Below the pieces are notes generated by a model, which saw nothing but the letters and a program-made list of their open reading frames with translations, was not told the origin of the DNA and did no database searches. From the NCBI GenBank assembly GCA_902362365.1, contig CABIVQ010000072.1:1-12072 (forward strand): 12,072 nt of DNA, in the 5' to 3' direction. Source of the stretch: Clostridiaceae bacterium (GTDB lineage: Bacteria > Bacillota > Clostridia > Peptostreptococcales > Peptostreptococcaceae). The translations under genes and the position numbers were made by a program. Positions 6,476-12,072 of the stretch are shown piece after piece (position 1 is the first letter of the stretch; each line of letters opens with the position of its first letter).

Positions 6476-6521
6476 ATTTATTTTTACATAAAAAAAATAA
6501 AAATAAAAAAATAAAAATATC

Positions 6522-6550
6522 TTGCTTACATACTATATATAGTATAGAAT
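6522..6550 (+). promoter_or_regulatory. Putative nrdD promoter
   Basis: TTGCTT (6522-6527) and TAGAAT (6545-6550, 5/6 match) are spaced by 17 bp. The first NrdR-type box occupies the spacer between them, and the second lies just beyond the predicted start near 6557. The -35 is weak, but the arrangement fits a repressed promoter. Confidence 0.55.
6530..6545. promoter_or_regulatory. NrdR box 1
   Basis: ATACTATATATAGTAT is a perfect 16-bp palindrome with the ACTATATATAGT core typical of NrdR binding sites (consensus close to acaCwATATATwGtgt). It lies between the -35 and -10 hexamers. Confidence 0.8.
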
Positions 6551-6560
6551 AATTAGGTAC

Positions 6561-6576
6561 TCACTATATATAGTAC
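6561..6576. promoter_or_regulatory. NrdR box 2
   Basis: The core ACTATATATAGT (6563-6574) is identical to that of box 1, and the two centres are 31 bp apart, three helical turns. Paired boxes at about 31-bp spacing are the known NrdR operator arrangement. A degenerate half-site (TATATAGTGT, 6587-6596) follows about 20 bp further on. Confidence 0.8.
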
Positions 6577-6690
6577 GTAGTAAGGGTATATAGTGTTAAA
6601 AGTCAATACTTGAAATAATAAAAAATATATATTTTGTTCTAGGATTAAGTAATATGAATAATTACATAAATGGGTGAAAAGGAGAATGCT

Positions 6691-8820
6691 ATGATTAAAG
6701 AGATAACGATAATAAAAAGAGATGGAAATAGCGTTGGATTTGATAAATTTAAAATAAAAAATGCAATATTAAAAGCTATGAAATATGGTAGTGGTATTTA
6801 CAAAGAAGAAATAGCTAATAAAATATCAACTGATATAGAAACTTATTGTTACGAAAATTCGATATCGCCGACAGTTCATCAGGTTGAAGACATGGTTTAT
6901 AAAATGCTAATAGATAATAAAGAAGAATTAACAGCGAAAGCATATGAAGGGTATAGAGCAGTACAATCATTTAAAAGAGAAAATAATACAACTGATAAGA
7001 GTATACTAGGATTACTTGATAGAAGTAATGAAGATGTGCTTAATGAAAATTCAAATAAAAATGGTATGCTAGCATCTACCCAAAGAGATTTAGTAGCAGG
7101 AGAGGTTTCAAAGGATATTGCAAGGAGAAAGCTAATACCAGCTCATATAGTTCAAGCTCATGATGAAGGGGTACTTCATTTCCATGACATGGATTATACT
7201 ATACAACCTATTCATAACTGTATGCTTATAAATTTAGAAGATATGCTTACTAATGGAACTGTTATAAATAATAAGTTAGTTGAATCTCCAAAGTCATTCT
7301 CAACAGCTTGTACTATAGTAACTCAAATTATAGCTCAGATAGCAAGTGGTCAATATGGGGGGAATTCTATAACTATAAAACATATAGCTCCGTTCTTAAG
7401 AGTATCATATGATAAGTATTTTAATAAATATAAAGAAAAGTATTCAGAAGAAATGGCTAATGAATTAGCTGAAGAAAGAATGCTAGAGGAATTAAAATCA
7501 GGAATCCAAACAATTAGATATCAATTATCTACATTACACACTAGTAATGGTCAATCACCTTTCTCAACTATTTATTTAGAAATTGAAGAAGGTAATGAAT
7601 ACGAAAAAGAGATGGCATTAATTTGTGAGGAAATGATTCTTCAGAGATTAGAGGGGATGAAAAACTATAAAGGAAATGAAATTGGTGAGGAATTCCCTAA
7701 ATTAGTTTATTTATTAGATGAACATAATTGCTTAGAAGGTGGAAAATATGATTATATCACGAAATTAGCAGCTAAGTGTAACACTAAGAGATTAGTACCA
7801 GATTATCAATCTGCTAAGATAATGAGAAAAAATTATGATGGAGAAACATTCCCTCCAATGGGATGTAGATCTCATCTAAGCAACTGGAAAGATGAAAATG
7901 GGAATTATAAATGGTACGGAAGATTCAACCAAGGTGTTATTTCTCTTAACTTAGTGCAAGTAGCATTAACAGCTAATAAAGATATGAATAAATTCTGGAA
8001 TATACTGGATGAAAGATTAGACCTTTGTAAAGAGGCTTTAATGGTTAGACATAATTTCTTATTAGGTACTACATCGGATATATCTCCAATTCACTGGCAA
8101 CATGGTGGTATTGCTAGACTTAAAAAAGGAGAAAAAATAGACAAGTTATTAAAAAATGGTTACTCAACACTTTCGTTAGGTTATGTAGGAATATATGAAA
8201 TGACTCAAGCAATGCTAGGAGTAAGTCATACGACAAAAGAAGGTGAAGAGTTTGCACTGAAAGTTATGCATTACTTGAATGAAACTTGTAGTAGATGGAA
8301 AAAAGAAACTGGATTAGGATTTGGATTATATGGTACTCCAGGAGAAAGTTTAACTTCAAGATTCTGTAGAATAGATAAACAAAAATTCGGGGAAATAAAA
8401 AATGTAACAGATAGAATGTACTATACGAACTCATACCATGTTCATGTAACTGAAGAGATAGATGCATTTTCTAAGTTGAAATTTGAAAGTCAGTTCCACG
8501 ATATAAGTTTAGGTGGATGTATAAGTTATGTAGAAGTACCTGATATGAGCAAAAACTTACCTGCTGTAGAGCAGATAATTAATTATATATATCATAACAT
8601 TCAGTATGCTGAAATAAATACTAAGCCAGATGTATGTTTCAAATGTGATTACACTGGAGAAATGAAGTTAGACAATGATTTAGAATGGTATTGTCCTAAC
8701 TGTGGAAATAGAGATAAGGATGAAATGCAAGTTATGAGAAGAACTTGTGGTTATATAGGCTCAAATATGTGGGGCAAAGGACGTACTCAAGAAATCGGAG
8801 AAAGAGTACTACATCTATAA
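6691..8820 (+). CDS. nrdD: Anaerobic (class III) ribonucleoside-triphosphate reductase
   Basis: NrdD reduces ribonucleoside triphosphates to dNTPs with a glycyl radical and formate as usual reductant. The 709-residue protein begins with an ATP-cone allosteric domain (about residues 1-95), followed by the ten-stranded barrel. Likely active-site cysteines are Cys177 (HNCMLIN) and Cys392 (GCRSHLSNW). The C-terminus has the zinc-binding CxxC...CxxC set (Cys649, 652, 668, 671) and the radical loop RRTCGYIGSN with Gly687. I chose the ATG at 6691 because AAAGGAG ends 6 nt before it; the in-frame ATG at 6670 lacks a ribosome binding site and would add seven residues. Two NrdR-type boxes upstream predict repression when dATP/ATP is high. 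nrdG follows after 17 bp. Length and all motifs are normal; the call is secure. Confidence 0.97.
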   Translation: MIKEITIIKRDGNSVGFDKFKIKNAILKAMKYGSGIYKEEIANKISTDIETYCYENSISPTVHQVEDMVYKMLIDNKEELTAKAYEGYRAVQSFKRENNTTDKSILGLLDRSNEDVLNENSNKNGMLASTQRDLVAGEVSKDIARRKLIPAHIVQAHDEGVLHFHDMDYTIQPIHNCMLINLEDMLTNGTVINNKLVESPKSFSTACTIVTQIIAQIASGQYGGNSITIKHIAPFLRVSYDKYFNKYKEKYSEEMANELAEERMLEELKSGIQTIRYQLSTLHTSNGQSPFSTIYLEIEEGNEYEKEMALICEEMILQRLEGMKNYKGNEIGEEFPKLVYLLDEHNCLEGGKYDYITKLAAKCNTKRLVPDYQSAKIMRKNYDGETFPPMGCRSHLSNWKDENGNYKWYGRFNQGVISLNLVQVALTANKDMNKFWNILDERLDLCKEALMVRHNFLLGTTSDISPIHWQHGGIARLKKGEKIDKLLKNGYSTLSLGYVGIYEMTQAMLGVSHTTKEGEEFALKVMHYLNETCSRWKKETGLGFGLYGTPGESLTSRFCRIDKQKFGEIKNVTDRMYYTNSYHVHVTEEIDAFSKLKFESQFHDISLGGCISYVEVPDMSKNLPAVEQIINYIYHNIQYAEINTKPDVCFKCDYTGEMKLDNDLEWYCPNCGNRDKDEMQVMRRTCGYIGSNMWGKGRTQEIGERVLHL

Positions 8821-8837
8821 GATTTGGAGTGATTAAA

Positions 8838-9341
8838 TTGAGATTTTCTAAGATAAAAGATAATGATATAGCAAATGGACTAGGAATAACCATGTCTTTT
8901 TGGACACAAGGGTGCCCGCATCATTGTAAAGGATGTTTTAATAAAGAAACATGGGATTACAATGGTGGAAAAGAATTCACAAAGGATGATTTAGAGTATA
9001 TTATTGCTAATATAAATAAAAATAATATTAAGAGAGATTTATCAATACTAGGTGGAGAACCACTATGTATACAAAATGTTAAAGGTGTTATAGAACTTTG
9101 TAAGGAGTTTAAAAGCTATTATCCAAATAAAAAAATATATTTATGGACGGGTTATACTTTAGAGAATTTTAATGATATTCAAAAAGAAGTATTAAAATAT
9201 ATAGACATTTTAATAGATGGAAAGTTTGAAGAAGAGAATAAAAATTTATCTATTATGTTAAGAGGATCTTCAAATCAAAGAGTTATAGATGTGAAAAAAA
9301 CATTAAGAGAAGAGAATATAGCATTACATGAGGTATGTTAA
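8838..9341 (+). CDS. nrdG: Anaerobic ribonucleotide reductase-activating protein (radical SAM)
   Basis: NrdG is the small radical SAM enzyme that generates the glycyl radical on NrdD. The 167-residue protein shows the SAM/4Fe-4S motif CPHHCKGC (Cys26, Cys30, Cys33; CX3CX2C) and the GGEP motif (72-75) that binds the SAM amino group. I start it at TTG 8838. A GGAGTG ribosome binding site lies 6 nt upstream and the encoded start (RFSKIKDNDIANG) fits NrdG N-termini. An open frame reaching back to an ATG at 8745 would overlap the nrdD glycyl radical region in another frame and adds non-homologous residues, so I reject it. The gene begins 17 bp after nrdD and is followed by dut 34 bp later, so the three form an operon. 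The rare start codon may keep activase levels below NrdD. Confidence 0.95.
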   Translation: MRFSKIKDNDIANGLGITMSFWTQGCPHHCKGCFNKETWDYNGGKEFTKDDLEYIIANINKNNIKRDLSILGGEPLCIQNVKGVIELCKEFKSYYPNKKIYLWTGYTLENFNDIQKEVLKYIDILIDGKFEEENKNLSIMLRGSSNQRVIDVKKTLREENIALHEVC

Positions 9342-9375
9342 AATATTATAAACATAATTAAGGAGACATTTATAT

Positions 9376-9834
9376 ATGATAATGAACGTAAAAAAAACTA
9401 GCGATAGTGCTGTAATACCAGTATTTGCACATAAAACAGATAGTGGATTTGACTTATTTACATGTGAAGATTTAGTTGTAGAAGGAAGAAAAAAGGCTAT
9501 AGCTAAAACTGGGTTAATTTTTGAAATACCTTATGGTTGGGGAATACAAATCAAAAATAAATCGGGAATAACTATGAAGGGTGTACCAACTACTTCTGGA
9601 GTAAATGCAGATATAACAGTATATGAAGGTACTGTAGATATGGACTATAGAGGCGAAGTAGGTATAATGTTAAAAAATGAAGAAGAACATCAAATAACAA
9701 TACCTAAGCATACTAAAATAGCTCAAGGAGTACTAAGAAAGGTATATCATTGTACATTTGAGGAAGTACAGGAAGTAAATGAAACAGTTAGAGGAGAAGG
9801 TGGATTTGGTTCTACTGGAAACACGTTAAAATAA
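9376..9834 (+). CDS. dut: dUTP diphosphatase (trimeric dUTPase)
   Basis: This enzyme hydrolyses dUTP to dUMP and pyrophosphate, keeping uracil out of DNA and supplying thymidylate synthesis. The 152-residue protein carries the five dUTPase motifs in order. They are I DSGFDL (22-27), II NKSG (61-64), III VDMDYRGEVGI (87-97, with catalytic Asp88), IV KIAQGVL (114-120) and V RGEGGFGSTG (139-148). Motif II has Lys where the usual RSG has Arg, a conservative change seen by eye. The ATG at 9376 has AGGAG 10 nt upstream; a second Met two codons later is too far. The gene sits 34 bp after nrdG and before a strong terminator, so it is the last gene of the nrd operon. The coupling makes sense because class III reductase makes dUTP from UTP. 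The length and style also occur in phage dUTPases, but no phage genes are nearby. Confidence 0.93.
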   Translation: MIMNVKKTSDSAVIPVFAHKTDSGFDLFTCEDLVVEGRKKAIAKTGLIFEIPYGWGIQIKNKSGITMKGVPTTSGVNADITVYEGTVDMDYRGEVGIMLKNEEEHQITIPKHTKIAQGVLRKVYHCTFEEVQEVNETVRGEGGFGSTGNTLK

Positions 9835-9847
9835 ATATTTATGATGA

Positions 9848-9883
9848 AATAAAGTCCTTAGAAATTCTAAGGGCTTTATTTTT
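9848..9883 (+). terminator. Intrinsic terminator of the nrdD-nrdG-dut operon
   Basis: A 14-bp stem (9848-9861 with 9867-9880, one G-U wobble) with a 5-nt loop is followed by a T run to 9883. It starts 14 bp after the dut stop codon. The A-rich left flank means it could also work in the opposite direction, but no minus-strand gene ends here. Confidence 0.9.
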
Positions 9884-10093
9884 AAATAATTACTTTTTTA
9901 TTTATAAAAAGGTACTTTTATAGGTTAAATATTTTTTGAGAAAAGGATTGCTTAAATAAATTCAGTATGTTAGTATACAAGTAGGGGTAATTATTAATTT
10001 CATATTATTAATTATAATTGAGATAAAAAGTATAAAAATTAGGATAATATACTTGTTTTATATAAATTATATAGATATGGTGGAGGATATAAT

Positions 10094-10933
10094 ATGCAAA
10101 CTGTTTTTGAACAATATGAAAAATCAAGTGAATTTTTAGTATGTGTAGATTCTGATGGATGTGCAATGGATACTATGGAAATAAAACATAGAAAATGTTT
10201 TGCACCAGAAATGATAAAAACATGGAATTTATTTGAAAAAGAAGATTATATATTAAATCTTTGGTATGATTTAAACCTTTACACAAGAACAAGAGGAATA
10301 AATAGATTTAAAGGTCTTGCTGAAACTTTTAAGATAATAAGCAAAGAAGGTATAGAAATAAAAGACCTTGATAGTATAATAAATTGGGTTGAAACAACTA
10401 ATGAATTATCAAATAATTCATTAAGAAGAGAAATAGAAAAAACTGATAGTGAAGGGTTAAAAATGACTTTAGCATGGTCACTAGCAGTAAATGAATCAAT
10501 AGAAAACTTACCTCAAGATGATGAGCCATTTGAAGGGGTTAAAGTAGGTTTAGAAGGTATATCTAAATTAGCAGATATTTCAGTTGTATCTTCAGCTAAT
10601 GGAGAAGCATTAGATAGCGAATGGAACAGACATGATTTAGTTAAGTACCTTAAAGCTTTATTAGGACAAGAAGCTGGAACTAAGCAACACTGTATAGCTG
10701 AGCTTAAGAAAAAAGGATACGATGCTAATAAGATATTAATGGTTGGTGATGCACCTGGAGATTTACATGCAGCTCAAAATAATGATGTAAACTTCTATCC
10801 TATATTAGTTAACAAAGAAGGATTCTCTTGGGATAGACTATTAAATGAAGCTGTACCTAAATTAATAGAAGGTACTTTTGATGAAAAATATCAAAATCAA
10901 TTAATAGAAGAATTTAATAATTCATTAAAATAG
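10094..10933 (+). CDS. HAD-family hydrolase, substrate unknown
   Basis: This 279-residue soluble protein has the four HAD phosphatase motifs. Motif I is VCVDSDGCAMD with nucleophile Asp19 and acid/base Asp21. Motif II Ser (166 or 167) lies in SVVSSANG, motif III Lys197 follows GTKQHC, and motif IV is MVGDAPGDLHAA with Asp219 and Asp223. A helical cap domain of about 120 residues sits between motifs I and II, rich in acidic and Trp residues (for example KTWNLF, LNLWYD). The layout suits a phosphoglycolate- or beta-phosphoglucomutase-like phosphatase, but nothing identifies the substrate. The ATG has GGAGG 7 nt upstream. It stands alone, with the nrd operon terminator about 210 bp upstream and its own terminator downstream, so it is probably monocistronic. 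No neighbour suggests a pathway. Confidence 0.85.
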   Translation: MQTVFEQYEKSSEFLVCVDSDGCAMDTMEIKHRKCFAPEMIKTWNLFEKEDYILNLWYDLNLYTRTRGINRFKGLAETFKIISKEGIEIKDLDSIINWVETTNELSNNSLRREIEKTDSEGLKMTLAWSLAVNESIENLPQDDEPFEGVKVGLEGISKLADISVVSSANGEALDSEWNRHDLVKYLKALLGQEAGTKQHCIAELKKKGYDANKILMVGDAPGDLHAAQNNDVNFYPILVNKEGFSWDRLLNEAVPKLIEGTFDEKYQNQLIEEFNNSLK

Positions 10934-10969
10934 CCAATACACACTTTAATCAAATAAATTAGCTATAAA

Positions 10970-11003
10970 AATAAGGCGGGATTTTATATCCGGTCTTATT
11001 TTT
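10970..11003 (+). terminator. Intrinsic terminator of the HAD hydrolase gene
   Basis: AATAAGGCGGGAT (10970-10982) pairs with ATCCGGTCTTATT (10988-11000) with one wobble and one mismatch around a 5-nt loop, then runs into Ts. It begins 37 bp after the stop codon. Confidence 0.75.
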
Positions 11004-11024
11004 ATTATAAAATATATTTATTAA

Positions 11025-11053
11025 TTGACTACTTATATTAAGAAATATAAACT
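11025..11053 (+). promoter_or_regulatory. Possible promoter of the EamA permease gene
   Basis: TTGACT (11025-11030, 5/6) and TAAACT (11048-11053, 4/6) are spaced by 17 bp. The leader of about 75 nt contains a 7-bp hairpin (11074-11080 with 11090-11096) without a T tract. Tentative. Confidence 0.35.
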
Positions 11054-11135
11054 TAAAAGATAGCGTATAAGAAAATAAGGGTATATAAACCTTATTAAAA
11101 ATAATCAATTTATATAATATATTAGGAGGTTTTAA

Positions 11136-12002
11136 GTGAATAACATAATAAAATCTAATAGAATCAAAGGTATAATTTGTATAATATGTTCAGCATTAGG
11201 TTTTGCGCTTATGTCAGCCTTTGTCAAGTTAGCCGGAGATTTACCGAATTTTCAAAAAGTATTTTTTAGAAATTTAGTATCTGCAATTATAGCTTTATAC
11301 TTAATAATTAAAAATAAAGGAAGCATGACTGGTAAAAAGGAAAATAGAAAGTTATTATTTATGAGGTCTTTATTTGGTACATTGGGTGTAATTCTTAATT
11401 TTTATGCCATTGATAAGTTGGTTTTATCAGATGCAAACATGTTAAATAAAATCAGCCCATTTTTAGTAGTAATATTTAGTGCAATATTTTTAAAAGAAAA
11501 AATAAATAAAAATCAAATAATATCTATAGTTATAGCATTTACAGGTGCATTATTTATTATAAAGCCAACTTTTAGTGTAGAGATAATACCTTATATGGGA
11601 GGCTTAATGTCAGCTGTATTTGCAGCATTAGCATATACATGCTTAAGGGCAATTGGAAATAAAGAAGAAGCACATACAATAGTATTCTTCTTCTCAATGT
11701 TTTCATTAATAAGTATATTACCGATTTTTATTTATGTATATGAACCAATGACATTTAAACAATTACTTTGCATGATATTAGCAGGAGTATTTGCGAGTTT
11801 AGGACAATTTGGAGTTACATTAGCATATAGATACGCTCCAGCAAAAGAAATATCTATATTTGATTATAGTAATATAATTTTCTCAGCAATACTAAGTATA
11901 TTTATATTTAATCAATATCCAGATTTATTTAGTATAATTGGATATATTATAGTATTCACAGCATCTTATTATGTATTTTTATATGATAGATTGTCAATAT
12001 AA
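11136..12002 (+). CDS. EamA-family (DMT superfamily) permease
   Basis: This 288-residue integral membrane protein has about ten hydrophobic helices arranged as two EamA repeats (roughly residues 12-142 and 152-283). The first repeat ends in FLKEKINKNQIISIVIAFTGALFIIKP, written here as the typical E-K-I/L...G..li.kP pattern (117-144). Members of this superfamily move metabolites, amino acids or nucleotide-sugars; the substrate cannot be read from sequence. The start is GTG, supported by a perfect AGGAGGT 5 nt upstream. The gene follows the HAD gene terminator and probably has its own promoter. Its stop codon is only 16 bp from the stop codon of an IS30-type transposase fragment on the opposite strand. 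The insertion therefore may have removed its native downstream region, although the reading frame looks complete. Confidence 0.87.
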   Translation: MNNIIKSNRIKGIICIICSALGFALMSAFVKLAGDLPNFQKVFFRNLVSAIIALYLIIKNKGSMTGKKENRKLLFMRSLFGTLGVILNFYAIDKLVLSDANMLNKISPFLVVIFSAIFLKEKINKNQIISIVIAFTGALFIIKPTFSVEIIPYMGGLMSAVFAALAYTCLRAIGNKEEAHTIVFFFSMFSLISILPIFIYVYEPMTFKQLLCMILAGVFASLGQFGVTLAYRYAPAKEISIFDYSNIIFSAILSIFIFNQYPDLFSIIGYIIVFTASYYVFLYDRLSI

Positions 12003-12003
12003 G

Positions 12004-12028
12004 TGCAACACTTTATATTCATGTTGCA
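12004..12028. repeat. Short inverted repeat at the transposase/permease junction
   Basis: TGCAACA (12004-12010) and TGTTGCA (12022-12028) form a perfect 7-bp stem with an 11-nt loop, directly after the permease stop and spanning the transposase stop. It may be part of the terminal region of the insertion sequence or a weak bidirectional hairpin. No T tract follows. Confidence 0.4.
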
Positions 12029-12072
12029 TCAAATACCTCTGCAGGTGTCCTATATCCAAGACACTTGCGAGG
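12019..12072 (-). CDS. IS30-family transposase, C-terminal end only (runs off the window)
   Basis: Reading the minus strand from the window edge gives 17 residues, PRKCLGYRTPAEVFDAT, then a TGA stop at 12019-12021. The stretch PRKCLGYRTPAEVF is the characteristic last segment of IS30-family DDE transposases. Only this tail is visible, so I cannot say whether the element is complete, truncated or active. It converges on the permease gene. Confidence 0.8.
   Translation of the reverse strand, partial: PRKCLGYRTPAEVFDAT

Larger units (their letters stand above)
6217..6690. other. Divergent intergenic control region
   Basis: This 474-bp, very AT-rich gap separates the minus-strand block from the plus-strand block. 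At its left end it holds the Fur-controlled promoter of the DUF3793 gene. At its right end are the nrdD promoter with two NrdR-type boxes, an untranslated leader of about 130 nt and the nrdD ribosome binding site. The middle (about 6300-6520) has homopolymeric A and T tracts, an orphan TATAAT (6428-6433) and a weak hairpin (6443-6475). I see no protein-coding sequence, tRNA or known riboswitch in it. Confidence 0.7.

Noticed and set aside
6480..6520. A-rich repetitive tract as a microsatellite or CRISPR-like repeat
   Set aside because: It is irregular AAATAAAA-type sequence without a constant unit or spacers, ordinary for intergenic DNA of this base composition.
6670..6690. ATG at 6670 as the nrdD start
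   Set aside because: No ribosome binding site precedes it, and the AAAGGAG that it would encode across is ideally placed for the ATG at 6691.
8264..8467. 67-codon open frame on the minus strand
   Set aside because: It is wholly antisense inside nrdD, whose frame is strongly conserved, and has low-complexity composition.
8745..8837. Extended N-terminus of nrdG from the ATG at 8745
   Set aside because: It overlaps the nrdD C-terminal radical region in another frame; the TTG at 8838 has a proper ribosome binding site and gives the family's usual N-terminus.

Overview
The window is very AT-rich, with strong GGAGG-type ribosome binding sites, short intergenic gaps and an anaerobic (class III) ribonucleotide reductase. 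This points to a low-GC anaerobic Firmicute, most likely a clostridium of the Peptostreptococcaceae type (Clostridioides / Paeniclostridium / Paraclostridium). That placement is by general gene content and protein style only; no database was searched.

Layout. Positions 79-6216 are all transcribed on the minus strand and 6691-12002 on the plus strand, with a 474-bp AT-rich divergent control region between them. Reading the minus strand in the direction of transcription there are four units. (a) A DUF3793 protein is preceded by a promoter carrying two near-consensus Fur boxes. (b) A heme oxygenase is preceded by a perfect 7-1-7 Fur box and closed by an intrinsic terminator. (c) A VTC-type polyphosphate polymerase-like protein overlaps a DUF4956 membrane protein gene; upstream is an 11-bp-period direct repeat matching the NTTAAG-N5-WTTAAG pattern of CiaR-type response regulators. 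(d) After a 233-bp gap holding a long imperfect hairpin come a CiaR-like response regulator, its histidine kinase, and an aromatic-acid-exporter-like membrane protein.

On the plus strand, nrdD, nrdG and dut form a deoxynucleotide supply operon. Its promoter carries two NrdR-type boxes with centres 31 bp apart, and a strong terminator follows dut. Next are a monocistronic HAD-family hydrolase with its own terminator and an EamA/DMT-type permease. The right edge cuts into the C-terminal end of an IS30-family transposase reading toward the permease.

Functional picture. Unit (a)/(b) looks like an iron-starvation response (heme iron release plus an uncharacterised partner). Units (c)/(d) look like an envelope-stress or phosphate-linked module in which a two-component system may control a polyphosphate polymerase-like enzyme and its membrane partner; this is the most interesting candidate for undescribed biology here. 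NrdD/NrdG make dNTPs without oxygen, and Dut removes the dUTP that such reduction can generate. The sites proposed here are read by eye from the sequence and none is experimentally confirmed.
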